NCBI GenBank assembly: GCA_965203345.1
Contig: CBDBCK010000003.1
Span: 1-21,495, forward strand
Direction: 5' to 3'
Source of the DNA: CBDBCK01 sp965203345
GTDB lineage: Bacteria > Chloroflexota > Dehalococcoidia > Lucifugimonadales > Lucifugimonadaceae
Length of the DNA: 21,495 bases
The translations under genes were made by a program, and so were the position numbers. Of this stretch, positions 7,899 through 16,009 are shown piece after piece; position 1 is the first letter of the stretch; the number at the start of each line of letters is the position of its first letter. Below the pieces are notes generated by a model. That model had not been told where the DNA came from. It did no database searches and saw only the letters and a list, made by a program, of their open reading frames with translations.

Positions 7899-9065
7899 CT
7901 AAACTTCAGCTTCGCTCCTGCCAAGTATGCGATTTACAAATTTTATTACTTCCTGCCCGCCGCCATCCATCCAGGGAACAGCCTCTTCCGGCAGCTGGTT
8001 GCCTACAAAGAATGGCTGGTCCAGCATCGCTTGGTATTTTGTATCATCCTGATCCAGCTCAATGATTTTCTCAACCATTGCATCAAGGGATTGGAAACGG
8101 TTGTAGTCAAGAAAACTATCAGGATTGAAATACTCGCTGACATTGGGCGCTCCCCAATACACTGGCACCGAATTGCCAGCCATGGCTGACAGTATCTTTT
8201 CCGAAATATAATCATCGGCCACGGAATTTTCAAAACTGATGACAAATTTGTAATCCTTATAGATTTTCCAATTGTCTCTTGATGACTGGACATCTTCTCC
8301 CGGATATTCCACCCGGTTAAAATTAATTTGAAAATTACTAAATGCTTCCCTAAGAAGCAACCTCTTGAAAAGTTTCAACTCATCCTGTTTGGTATAGAAA
8401 TAACGGTCCACTCTCTTATAGCGAGACAGCTTGCGTAAGAATTCTATACGGACGGGCGTCAGATTCCTGCCAATAAATGCGCAAAACTTTCTTTTATCCC
8501 GATAAGTATTGACTCTCTTGACTTCCATGGCTTTAGAGACGATATCATCGCAGTGCATCCACATGGACACACTGAGCACGTTGCTGGCGCCGGGTATTCT
8601 GTTCGTAAGGATGGAAAATGTTCTCCCGCTGGTATCTTTGATATATTCATTACAACTAGGAAATTGCAAGGGACTATATTTCTCTCTTAATCTCAGCAGG
8701 GACAAACCTCTTTTAATGAGCTGTCGCACCTGGCTTCCATACGCAAGTGCTGGCATGAAAAGATTCTCACCTGATACGAGAAGAAACTTTGCGTCTGGAT
8801 ATTTATCCAGGAAAGAAGGATACACAGATGGCAGTACAAAAGGGTCGGTGATGATCAAGTCCGGATCTCCACGGACTATTTTATCACTCGGAAACCTCAG
8901 CCAAGAAAGGGGGACGGAGGTGAGCGAGCCCAAGTCTGCACGGACTATTTCTACATTCGGAAGCTGCCGCAAAATCCTATATTGAAGTGATCTGCGCAGT
9001 CCTAACTCCAGTGAACCTTGAAAAGACAGGTGGTACTGTAAATATAAAATTCTCATATTCAGCAA
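7899..9065 (-). CDS. Family 10 glycosyltransferase (fucosyltransferase-like)
   Basis: This protein of about 388 residues carries the GT10 donor-binding region: YKFVISFENS (272-281), DYISEK (285-290), PVYWGAP (301-307) and DSFLDY (316-321). KFCAFIGRN (193-201) and RKLSRYKRVD (211-220) match the middle segment of alpha-1,3/4-fucosyltransferases. It probably moves fucose or a similar sugar from a GDP-sugar onto a surface glycan. There is no signal peptide or membrane segment, so it would work at the cytoplasmic face. The start is unclear: TTG at 9065 and ATG at 9056 are in frame and 16 or 25 bases from AAGGAG (9082-9087), while an in-frame ATT lies at the ideal 7-base distance. It stands alone between defence and core genes, with no other glycan gene in view. 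Enzyme class is confident; substrate unknown. Confidence 0.85.
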   Translation of the reverse strand: MLNMRILYLQYHLSFQGSLELGLRRSLQYRILRQLPNVEIVRADLGSLTSVPLSWLRFPSDKIVRGDPDLIITDPFVLPSVYPSFLDKYPDAKFLLVSGENLFMPALAYGSQVRQLIKRGLSLLRLREKYSPLQFPSCNEYIKDTSGRTFSILTNRIPGASNVLSVSMWMHCDDIVSKAMEVKRVNTYRDKRKFCAFIGRNLTPVRIEFLRKLSRYKRVDRYFYTKQDELKLFKRLLLREAFSNFQINFNRVEYPGEDVQSSRDNWKIYKDYKFVISFENSVADDYISEKILSAMAGNSVPVYWGAPNVSEYFNPDSFLDYNRFQSLDAMVEKIIELDQDDTKYQAMLDQPFFVGNQLPEEAVPWMDGGGQEVIKFVNRILGRSEAEV

Positions 9066-9096
9066 CGCACAAATTTTATATCTCCTTGCTGAATAT
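9055..9096. promoter_or_regulatory. 11-bp perfect dyad across promoter and start of the glycosyltransferase
   Basis: ATATTCAGCAA (9055-9065) and TTGCTGAATAT (9086-9096) are exact reverse complements separated by 20 bases. Half-site centres are 31 bp apart, about three helical turns. The right arm touches the likely -10 (TATAAT, minus strand, 9095-9100), and the left arm covers both candidate start codons. If transcription starts near 9088 the right arm would not be fully transcribed, so a DNA operator bound by a dimer or two dimers is more likely than an RNA hairpin. Confidence 0.5.
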
Positions 9097-9121
9097 TATA
9101 GGATGATCCTCTTTCGGTAAA
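9095..9121 (-). promoter_or_regulatory. Candidate promoter of the glycosyltransferase gene
   Basis: On the minus strand a perfect TATAAT (9095-9100) is preceded by TTTACC (9116-9121) at 15 bases, short of the ideal 17. The -35 matches four of six positions. Transcription would start near 9088, almost at the Shine-Dalgarno AAGGAG (9082-9087), giving a very short leader. The dyad at 9055-9096 overlaps it. Confidence 0.4.
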
Positions 9122-9208
9122 ATAGTATGCGTCAGCAGCAAGCAATTCTTGTATCTTTCACTAGGTATTGCAGGCCAAAGATAACTACCGGCTTGACCGG
9201 TGGGATTA

Positions 9209-9236
9209 TTGATAAATTTCATATCTCCGCTACAAT
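9209..9236 (+). promoter_or_regulatory. Sigma70-type promoter of the def-fmt-rsmB-trkA-trkH operon
   Basis: TTGATA (9209-9214) and TACAAT (9231-9236) are 16 bases apart, each close to consensus. Transcription would begin near 9243, giving a leader of about 25 bases before the def ATG at 9269. A short inverted repeat, ACCGG-cttga-CCGGT (9187-9201), lies just upstream and might bind a regulator. This is the best sigma70 match seen in the window. Confidence 0.6.
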
Positions 9237-9268
9237 CCCTCTCCCCATGCAGCAATCCTCCCCTTGAC

Positions 9269-9772
9269 ATGTCTGTGCTGAACATACTCACCTTCCCGGA
9301 CCCCCGGCTGCGCACGAAAGCGCTGCCGGTGGAAGAGGTGGATGATGAAATCCGCCGCCTGACAGAAGACATGCTGGAGACCATGTACGAGGAGCAGGGT
9401 ATCGGCTTAGCCGCTACCCAGGTGGATGTGCATAAGCAGGTCATTGTCATGGATATCTCCGATGAGCGGAACGAGCCCCGGATATTTATTAATCCCAAGG
9501 TGACAATAGAGGGAGATGAGCAGGTGGAGACCCAGGAGGGCTGCCTTTCGGTACCTGGCTTTTACGAAGAGGTGGAGCGGGCGGAGAAGATTTCCGTGGA
9601 GGCGCTGGACCAGGATGGCAAATCATTCACACTGCAGGCAGAGGGCATTCTCGCAGTGTGCCTTCAGCATGAGCTGGACCACCTGAACGGCAAGCTGTTC
9701 ATAGATTACCTCTCCGGCATGAAACGCCAGCGCATTCGCGAAAAGTTAACAAAATCTTCCAAAGACAAATAG
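9269..9772 (+). CDS. def: Peptide deformylase
   Basis: This 167-residue metalloenzyme removes the formyl group from the N-terminus of new proteins. All three family motifs are present: GIGLAATQ (44-51), EGCLS (90-94, metal ligand C92) and QHELDH (133-138, metal ligands H134 and H138, catalytic E135). Length matches the E. coli enzyme. The frame is open further upstream, but ATG 9269 gives MSVLNILTFPDPRLR, which lines up with the conserved N-terminus; the upstream ATG (9200) lies inside the promoter. No strong Shine-Dalgarno precedes it. It is the first gene of the operon, followed after 105 bases by fmt, whose product adds the formyl group that Def removes. Confidence 0.96.
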   Translation: MSVLNILTFPDPRLRTKALPVEEVDDEIRRLTEDMLETMYEEQGIGLAATQVDVHKQVIVMDISDERNEPRIFINPKVTIEGDEQVETQEGCLSVPGFYEEVERAEKISVEALDQDGKSFTLQAEGILAVCLQHELDHLNGKLFIDYLSGMKRQRIREKLTKSSKDK

Positions 9773-9877
9773 CAGCGCGCGCAGACTGCCAAGCGCATTG
9801 GGGGCGTGCCTGCCCAATGGAGAGCAGCCGCCGTCTCCCCAGCAGCGCAGCCGTCTACAAGCCCTGAAAACATGGCC

Positions 9878-10840
9878 ATGGCAGAACCCCTCAAGGTTTT
9901 CTTTGCCGGCACTCCCCAGATTGCCGCTGCTCATCTCAAGGCACTCTTGGACAGCAAGCTATGCCAGGTCGTCGGCGTATGCACCCGGCCCGACCGGGCG
10001 GCCGGGCGTGGACAGCAGCTGCGGCCCGGTCCGGTGAAAGTGCTGGCAGCGCAGGCAGGCCTGCCCCTGATGCAGCCGGAGACCATGGATGCCGCCGCCT
10101 GCAAGCGCATCGCCGCCAGCCAGCCAGACTTGGTGGCGGTAGTGGCCTACGGCCTGCTGCTGCCGCCTGGGGTGCTGGCCATCCCCCGCTTGGGCTGCGT
10201 CAATGTGCATGCCTCCCTGCTGCCCCGCTGGCGCGGCGCAGCACCCATCCCGCGGGCTATTGCCGCCGGCGACCGGGAGACCGGCCTCAGCATCATACTG
10301 CTGGAGCAAAAACTTGACACCGGCGACATCCTGTACCAGGAACGCTGGCCCATCGGCGAGGAAGACACCGCTGGCAGCCTGGAACAGAAGCTGGCTGAGC
10401 GGGGACCGCCGGCCCTTATCCAGGTGCTGGACCAGCTGCAGAAGGGAGCTGCCAAGGGCCGTCCCCAGGAAGAGGCCCTAAGCTGCAATGCCCCCAAAAT
10501 CAGCAAGGAGGAAACCTTCCTAGATTGGCGCCGGGACGCGGCGGCGCTGGCGCGGCTGGTGCGCGCCTTTTATCCCGCCCCGGGTGCCCGGGCGATTCTT
10601 GGCGCGCAAACTATAAAAATCCTCCGTGCCCGGGCAATAACAGCGACGGCGGAGAATACTCCGCCGGGGACGATTATAGAAGCTGCACCGAGGGGCATCT
10701 GCGTGGCCTGCACAAGCGGCTGCCTGAACCTGCTGGAACTGCAGCTGCCAGGGGGCCGCCCCCTGTCGGTGCGCAGCCTTCTTAACGGCATGCCCGGGCA
10801 CTTTGCCCCAGGCATGCGCTTTGCCGCCGCTGCACCGTGA
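9878..10840 (+). CDS. fmt: Methionyl-tRNA formyltransferase
   Basis: This 320-residue enzyme formylates initiator Met-tRNA using 10-formyltetrahydrofolate. FFAGTP lies near the N-terminus. The catalytic region NVHASLLPRWRGAAPI starts at N109 with H111, and LDTGDIL places D147; these three match the Asn-His-Asp set of E. coli Fmt with a constant shift of three residues. The C-terminal tRNA-binding domain follows (about 210-320). ATG 9878 aligns exactly with the E. coli start. ATG 9872 (two residues longer) is possible, and a still longer reading from 9806 has no conserved content. The stop overlaps the next start in GTGA, so fmt and rsmB are translationally coupled. G+C content is visibly high. 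Confidence 0.95.
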   Translation: MAEPLKVFFAGTPQIAAAHLKALLDSKLCQVVGVCTRPDRAAGRGQQLRPGPVKVLAAQAGLPLMQPETMDAAACKRIAASQPDLVAVVAYGLLLPPGVLAIPRLGCVNVHASLLPRWRGAAPIPRAIAAGDRETGLSIILLEQKLDTGDILYQERWPIGEEDTAGSLEQKLAERGPPALIQVLDQLQKGAAKGRPQEEALSCNAPKISKEETFLDWRRDAAALARLVRAFYPAPGARAILGAQTIKILRARAITATAENTPPGTIIEAAPRGICVACTSGCLNLLELQLPGGRPLSVRSLLNGMPGHFAPGMRFAAAAP

Positions 10841-12141
10841 GCACTGCCCGCGCCGCCGCTGCACGCGCGGTATGCGAGGTGCTTCGCAGCCATCGCTCCC
10901 TGAAAGATGCGCTGCCCCGGGCAGAAAAAACTGCTCCTTCCCGGGAGCGGAGCCTAGTGCGGGAGCTGTGCTACGGCGCGCTGCGCCGGGGACCGCGCTT
11001 TGAAGGACTGCTGGCTCCCCTGCTGAACAAGCCCCTGAAATCCCAGGACGGAGAGATACTGGCCCTGCTGCTCATCGGCTGTCACCAGCTGGAGCATACC
11101 CGCGTACCCGACCACGCCGCCCTGAACGAGACAGTCGCCGCCTGCCGCGCCCTCGGCAAGCCCTGGGCCGCTGGACTGATCAATGCCGTGCTCCGCCGCT
11201 ACCTTGGGCAGCGGGAGAAGCTGGCGGAATCCCTCGCACCTCACCAGCGGGACGGGCTGCCCAAGTGGATGGCAGAGCAGCTGCGGGCCCGCTGGCCGGC
11301 GCAATACCCGGCTATTGCCGAGGCAGCAGCAGAGCGGCCACCGCTGACACTGCGTGTCAATCAGCAGCGCTGTGAACGCAAGCGCTATGTGGCACAATTG
11401 CAAGAGGCTGGCATTCACTCTTCCCTATGCCAGCATGCGCTGCAGGGCATACGCCTGGCGCAGGGTATTGAAATTACCGATGCGCCGGGTTTTGACCGGG
11501 GCCTAGTCAGTGTGCAAGACGAATCCGCTCAGCTCGCCGCACCTCTTCTCGCTCTCCAGCCCGGCGAGCGCCTACTGGATGCCTGCGCAGCGCCGGGCGG
11601 CAAGACCGCACATCTCTTAGAACAGCAACCGGATGTCGCCGCAGCGGTAGCCGTGGACACCAATGCCGAACGCATGCACCTAGCAGAAGAAAACCTGAAA
11701 CGCTTAGGGCTTTATGCAGCGGGGCGCGTACACCTGCACTGCGCCGATGCCGCTCAGCCCAAGGACTGGTGGGATGGACAGCCCTTTGACCGCATATTGC
11801 TGGATACCCCCTGCTCCGCTACCGGTGTGCTGCGCCGAAACCCGGATATCCGCTACCTGCGGCGGGCCGGAGACATCCCCGCCTTCGCGAAGCGGCAGCG
11901 GGCGCTGCTGGATGCACTGTGGGGCTGCCTGAAGTCCGGCGGGCTGCTTCTGTATGTCACCTGCTCGCTGCTGCCCGAGGAGAATGAGGGCGTAGTCACC
12001 GCCTTTCTCAGCGAGCACGGGGACGCAGAGCACACGCCCATTGAAGCAGACTGGGGGGAGCCCTGCACTTTTGGCCGTACCGCACTGCCAACCGCAGGCG
12101 GCGGCGACGGCCTGTACTTCGCCCGCCTGCGCAGGCATTGA
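10837..12141 (+). CDS. rsmB: 16S rRNA m5C967 methyltransferase RsmB
   Basis: This 434-residue protein methylates C967 of 16S rRNA with S-adenosylmethionine. An N-terminal NusB-like RNA-binding domain (about 1-140) precedes the methyltransferase fold. The SAM loop is LDACAAPGGKT (247-257). The two catalytic cysteines are in LLDTPCSATGV (C326) and YVTCS (C376), one residue from the E. coli positions. Motif IV has DTPC instead of the more usual DAPC. The start is GTG, overlapping the fmt stop by 4 bases. The last codons contain a 12-bp palindrome, GCCTGCGCAGGC (12125-12136). trkA follows after 10 bases. Confidence 0.95.
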   Translation: MSTARAAAARAVCEVLRSHRSLKDALPRAEKTAPSRERSLVRELCYGALRRGPRFEGLLAPLLNKPLKSQDGEILALLLIGCHQLEHTRVPDHAALNETVAACRALGKPWAAGLINAVLRRYLGQREKLAESLAPHQRDGLPKWMAEQLRARWPAQYPAIAEAAAERPPLTLRVNQQRCERKRYVAQLQEAGIHSSLCQHALQGIRLAQGIEITDAPGFDRGLVSVQDESAQLAAPLLALQPGERLLDACAAPGGKTAHLLEQQPDVAAAVAVDTNAERMHLAEENLKRLGLYAAGRVHLHCADAAQPKDWWDGQPFDRILLDTPCSATGVLRRNPDIRYLRRAGDIPAFAKRQRALLDALWGCLKSGGLLLYVTCSLLPEENEGVVTAFLSEHGDAEHTPIEADWGEPCTFGRTALPTAGGGDGLYFARLRRH

Positions 12142-12151
12142 GCAAAGCACC

Positions 12152-13525
12152 ATGAAGATTATCATTCTGGGAGTCAACCAAGTGGGAGAGTCACTGGCGG
12201 AGAACCTTGCCCGGGAAAATGAGGTCACCCTGGTGGATGCGGATAGTGCCAGCTTGGACAGCTTGCGCACACACTTGGATATTCGCACCGTGACTGGTCA
12301 CCCGGCGCACCCGGCAGTGCTGGAAGAGGCCGGCGCCGAGGATGCGGACCTGCTGCTGGCAGTCACCGGCAACGACGAGATCAATATCGTCGCCTGCCAA
12401 GTAGCCTATACCCTGTTCCGGGTGCCCACCCGCATCGGCCGCTTTCGCTCCCGGGCCTACTTGGACCGAGACGATTTGTTTGACGACAAGGCGGTGCCGG
12501 TGAATGTGCGCATTTACCCGGAGCAGCTGGTCACCGAGGCCATCTGCCGACTGCTTGAGTTTCCGGAGGCACTGCAGGTGCTGGACTTCGCCGATGGCCG
12601 GGTGGAGCTGGTGGCTGTGCGGGTGCTGAAGGACAGCCCGCTGGCGGGCCACGAGCTTCGCGACCTGCCGCATTACATGCCCGACGGCACCGACGGCCGA
12701 GTGGCGGCCATTTTCCGCAGCGGCAAGGCCATCGTCCCCCAGGGGGACACAGCGGTGGCAATCGGAGACGAGGTGTTTTTTATTGCTGCTCGGCAGCATA
12801 TTCGCTCGCTTCTGCACGCGCTGCACCCGATGGACCCGCCGAGCCGCCGCATCATCATCGGCGGCGGCGGCAATATCGGCGAGCGGCTGGCCGCCGCCAT
12901 TGAAAAAGATCACCAAGTCACGGTAGTAGAGACCCTGCGCGCGCGCTGCGAGCAACTTTCGGAAACCTTGGACCGGGCCGTGGTGCTGCACGGCAGCACA
13001 ACTGACCGGGACCTGCTGCAGCATGAGAATATCCACACCGCCGATGTCTTTTGCGCCTTGACCAATGACGACGCAGTAAACATCATGTCGTCGCTGGTAG
13101 CGAAGGATTTAGGCGTGCGCAAGGTCATCACCATCATCAATGACATCGGCCATGCGGACCTGCTGCACGGGGAGGAGATTGACATCGCCCTGTCGCCGCG
13201 CCAATTCACCATCAGCAGCATTCTCACCCATATGCGAAGGGGCGATCTCAGCGCGGTGCACTCTCTGCGGCGCGGTGCAGCGGAGGCAATGGAATTGGTG
13301 GTGCACGGCGACCATCGCAGCTCCCAGGTAGTGGGCAAGACCGTGGCGGAACTGCCGATGCCGGAGGCGGCCACCATCGGTGCCATAGTGCGAGGCGAAG
13401 AGGTCATCATCGCCCACCGGAATGTGCGCATTGAAACCGACGACCACCTCATCCTGTTCCTGGCCGAGCGCAGCTGCGTCGGCGAAGTGGAAACCCTGTT
13501 CCAAGCCGACTTCAACTTCTTCTGA
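12152..13525 (+). CDS. trkA: Trk potassium uptake regulatory subunit TrkA
   Basis: This 457-residue cytoplasmic protein gates the TrkH potassium channel. It has the duplicated RCK layout: a first Rossmann motif MKIIILGVNQVGESLAEN at the start and a second, IIIGGGGNIGERL, beginning at I234, each followed by a TrkA-C domain (near 140-220 and 370-457). Both nucleotide-binding glycine motifs look intact. Length is almost identical to E. coli TrkA. The frame stays open upstream, but ATG 12152 places the Rossmann strand correctly at the N-terminus. It lies 10 bases after rsmB and 5 bases before trkH, so channel and regulator are made together. Confidence 0.95.
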   Translation: MKIIILGVNQVGESLAENLARENEVTLVDADSASLDSLRTHLDIRTVTGHPAHPAVLEEAGAEDADLLLAVTGNDEINIVACQVAYTLFRVPTRIGRFRSRAYLDRDDLFDDKAVPVNVRIYPEQLVTEAICRLLEFPEALQVLDFADGRVELVAVRVLKDSPLAGHELRDLPHYMPDGTDGRVAAIFRSGKAIVPQGDTAVAIGDEVFFIAARQHIRSLLHALHPMDPPSRRIIIGGGGNIGERLAAAIEKDHQVTVVETLRARCEQLSETLDRAVVLHGSTTDRDLLQHENIHTADVFCALTNDDAVNIMSSLVAKDLGVRKVITIINDIGHADLLHGEEIDIALSPRQFTISSILTHMRRGDLSAVHSLRRGAAEAMELVVHGDHRSSQVVGKTVAELPMPEAATIGAIVRGEEVIIAHRNVRIETDDHLILFLAERSCVGEVETLFQADFNFF

Positions 13526-13530
13526 TTGCC

Positions 13531-14988
13531 ATGCGCGCCGCACCGGTTCTCCACGGCTTCGGCCTGGTCCTGCTGCTGTTTAGCCCGATTTTCCTGGCGC
13601 CCCTGGTGCTGTCGCTGGCCGAGGGGGAAAATAGCGGCGCAGCCCTTGTCTTCCTGCTATCGCTGCTCATCGCTCTCGGCACCAGCCTGGTGCTGGTGAG
13701 GCCCTGGCGAAGGCGCACCCTGGACTGCAACTTGCGGGAGGTGTTCCTGCTCACCGTTTTGTTCTGGGTCGGGCTGAGTGCCTTCGGGGCGTTGCCCTTT
13801 CTCCTATTCAAGCCCCTCGGCCTATCGGTGACGGACGCGCTGTTTGAGGCGATGTCCGGTCTTACCACCACCGGGGCTACAGTTCTCAGCGGCCTGGACG
13901 AGCTGCCCCGCTCCGTGCTGCTATACCGCCAGTCCCTGCAGTGGCTTGGGGGCATCGGCCTAGTGGTGATTGCGGTGGCGGTCCTGCCCATGCTGGGTAT
14001 CGGCGGCATGCAGCTGTACCGGGCCGAGGTGCCCGGGCCGGTGCGCGAGCATAAGCTGACACCGCGCATCACCGGCACGGCGCGCATACTGTTCCTGATT
14101 TACTGCTTTTTGACCATTGCCTGCATGCTAAGCTACTGGGCGGCCGGCATGGACGCCTTTGATGCCATCTGCCACGGCCTGACCACGGTGGCCATCGGCG
14201 GCTTCTCCACCCATGATGCAAGCTTCGGGTTCTTCGCAGACCGCCCCCTGGTGCTGTGGGTCGCCTGCTGTTTTATGATCATCTCCGGCATCAACTTTGC
14301 GCTGCACTTCCAAGTGCTGAATCTGCGCCGCTCGGCCCGCTACCTGCACGACCCCGAATGCCGCATGTACCTGATGCTGCTAGCCACCGCTGCGCTGGTG
14401 GCTTCTGGGACACTGCTCCTGCTGGGCATGTTCAGCGCCGGTGACAGCCTGCTGCACGGCGTATTTCAGGCCGTCTCCATCGCCACCACCACCGGCTACG
14501 CCAGTACGCCTTTCGCTGCCTGGCCCGGCTTTCTGCCTTTATTCCTGTTCTGCTTCGCCTTCGTCGGCGCCTGCGCCGGCTCCAGCGGCGGCGGTATCAA
14601 GGTCATCCGCCTGCTGCTTATTCGCCAGCAGGGCCTGCGCGAGCTGCACTTTCTGCTGCATCCCAACGCAGTGCGCCCAGTGAAGATCGGGCGCAAGGCG
14701 GTGCCGGACAGGGTGCTGCACGCGGTGTGGGGCTTTCTTGCCGTCTACATGGCTGCCTACTTCGCACTGCTGATGGGACTGCTGCTGACCGGGCTGGACT
14801 TCACCACGGCATTCTATGCAGTGGCCGCCACCATCAACAACTTAGGACCGGGCTTGGGACAGGTGGCCGAGAACTACAGCGGCATCACCAGCCCGGCAAA
14901 GTGGATACTCAGCGCCAGCATGGTTCTCGGCAGGCTGGAAATCCTATCGGTGTTTGTGCTGCTAACACCTGCGTTTTGGCGGCGATAA
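13531..14988 (+). CDS. trkH: Trk potassium transporter membrane subunit TrkH
   Basis: This 485-residue inner-membrane protein forms the potassium pathway. It has the fourfold membrane-pore-membrane plan of the Trk/Ktr/HKT family. The four filter regions are visible: LTTTGAT (111-117), GLTTVAIGGFS (216-226), SIATTTGYAS (316-325) and ATINNLGPG (433-441), each with the key glycine. The C-terminus, GRLEILSVFVLLTPAFW, is typical of the family. Length matches E. coli TrkH. The start ATG is 5 bases after the trkA stop. It is the last gene of the operon. Confidence 0.95.
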   Translation: MRAAPVLHGFGLVLLLFSPIFLAPLVLSLAEGENSGAALVFLLSLLIALGTSLVLVRPWRRRTLDCNLREVFLLTVLFWVGLSAFGALPFLLFKPLGLSVTDALFEAMSGLTTTGATVLSGLDELPRSVLLYRQSLQWLGGIGLVVIAVAVLPMLGIGGMQLYRAEVPGPVREHKLTPRITGTARILFLIYCFLTIACMLSYWAAGMDAFDAICHGLTTVAIGGFSTHDASFGFFADRPLVLWVACCFMIISGINFALHFQVLNLRRSARYLHDPECRMYLMLLATAALVASGTLLLLGMFSAGDSLLHGVFQAVSIATTTGYASTPFAAWPGFLPLFLFCFAFVGACAGSSGGGIKVIRLLLIRQQGLRELHFLLHPNAVRPVKIGRKAVPDRVLHAVWGFLAVYMAAYFALLMGLLLTGLDFTTAFYAVAATINNLGPGLGQVAENYSGITSPAKWILSASMVLGRLEILSVFVLLTPAFWRR

Positions 14989-14993
14989 AAAGA

Positions 14994-15023
14994 TTGACGG
15001 GCTGTCGCGGGATATGCTAGCCT
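14994..15023 (+). promoter_or_regulatory. Weak candidate promoter for the first HNH gene
   Basis: TTGACG (14994-14999) is a good -35, and TAGCCT (15018-15023) lies 18 bases on as a poor -10. It starts six bases after the trkH stop and is the only promoter-like pair in the 94-base gap before the HNH gene. The hairpin at 15020-15038 would sit at the start of the transcript. Confidence 0.3.
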
Positions 15024-15038
15024 AGCGCTTGCGCAGGC
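15020..15038 (+). terminator. GC-rich hairpin after trkH, possible terminator
   Basis: GCCT (15020-15023) pairs with AGGC (15035-15038), and GCG (15025-15027) with CGC (15032-15034), around a CTTG loop with one bulged A. It lies 31 bases after trkH. No T-run follows, so it is not a standard intrinsic terminator. It may protect the 3' end of the operon transcript or be a leader structure of the next gene. Confidence 0.25.
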
Positions 15039-15082
15039 AGAGAGGGGAGAGGGTAAGAGCGTAGCTTCAATTCCACTAGATT

Positions 15083-16003
15083 ATGGCAGCAAAGCATGAT
15101 GACCACGACCTGCGTGTAAGAACAGCAGCCTTTAGTTGGCTGGCAGAGCAAGTGAAAATTTATGGAAAGGATATCCTGCCATGGAAGTTGCTGCTAAAAG
15201 GGTTTACCTTCTCCGACAAGCGCGTATCGCTGGTATCTCCACAAGGGATTTTCACTCCCGGAACCTTAAATCTCCCGCTATCAATCAGGACAGCTGCCCA
15301 CAGCACTTATAACGATAAAATAACAGAAGTAGCAGACTTTGTCTTATATAAATACCGTGGCGATGATCCTCAGCATCGTGACAACAGGGGTTTGAGGGAG
15401 ATAATGAAGATGGATTTGCCCCTCATTTATTTCTACGGAATTGAATCAGGGCAATATATGGCAATTTGGCCAGTTTATATAAAGGCCGATAACCCCAGCG
15501 CACTAGAATTCACAGTAGTGGTTGATGCTACCGAGAATATAGGAGAGCATGCAATTCACGACAATATTTACACTAGGCAAGAATATATCACGCGACAAAC
15601 TCGCGTTCGCTTAGGGCAGCACACTTTCAGGGAAAAAGTTCTGGCGGCTTACCGTACGCAATGCTCGCTATGCAAACTGCGCCACAAGGAGCTGCTGGAC
15701 GCTGCCCACATTATTCCTGCTTCCGAAGAAGACAGCAGGATTACTGTAGATAATGGAATTTCACTTTGTAAAATCCACCATGCCGCATTTGACAATTTCA
15801 TGATTGGCATAACACCTGATTTTCAAGTGGAAGTTAAGCAAGAGATTTTAGAGGAGAAAGACGGCCCCATGCTGCAACATGGATTGAAGGCGCTTCAGGG
15901 TTCTTCAATCATTCTGCCCCGTGATAAAACAGCTTGGCCAAACCAAGATTTTCTGGGTAAGAGATATGAAAGATTTCTTCAAGAGCCATCCATTCCCATC
16001 TAA
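15083..16003 (+). CDS. HNH endonuclease, predicted restriction enzyme
   Basis: This 306-residue protein has a C-terminal HNH nuclease: CSLC (194-197), AAHI with H209, then N224, C229 and H232-H233, with the zinc cysteines and catalytic histidine in place. The N-terminal 180 residues form a conserved module of this family, with SPQGIFTP (52-59), LPLSIRT (64-70), FVLYKYRGDDPQHRDNRGL (86-104) and LIYFYGIESGQYMAIWPVYI (114-133). This module may recognise DNA, perhaps modified DNA, but I cannot assign it. Such proteins are usually annotated as predicted restriction endonucleases (COG3440 type). No methyltransferase is nearby. The ATG has no clear Shine-Dalgarno. The gene is more AT-rich than trkH before it, which suggests transfer. 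Confidence 0.8.
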   Translation: MAAKHDDHDLRVRTAAFSWLAEQVKIYGKDILPWKLLLKGFTFSDKRVSLVSPQGIFTPGTLNLPLSIRTAAHSTYNDKITEVADFVLYKYRGDDPQHRDNRGLREIMKMDLPLIYFYGIESGQYMAIWPVYIKADNPSALEFTVVVDATENIGEHAIHDNIYTRQEYITRQTRVRLGQHTFREKVLAAYRTQCSLCKLRHKELLDAAHIIPASEEDSRITVDNGISLCKIHHAAFDNFMIGITPDFQVEVKQEILEEKDGPMLQHGLKALQGSSIILPRDKTAWPNQDFLGKRYERFLQEPSIPI

Positions 16004-16009
16004 TACTAT

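Noticed and set aside
9200..9268. Longer def reading starting at ATG 9200
   Set aside because: The extra residues are not conserved and the start overlaps the promoter; ATG 9269 aligns with known deformylases.
9806..9877. Longer fmt reading starting at ATG 9806
   Set aside because: The extension is low-complexity Ala/Pro/Ser; ATG 9878 aligns with the E. coli protein.
12041..12151. Longer trkA reading starting inside rsmB
   Set aside because: It would put about 37 unrelated residues before the Rossmann strand; ATG 12152 gives the normal TrkA length.
12191..13036. 281-codon open frame on the minus strand inside trkA
   Set aside because: It lies opposite a clearly conserved gene in GC-rich DNA, where long antisense frames are common; the sequence is low in recognisable motifs.
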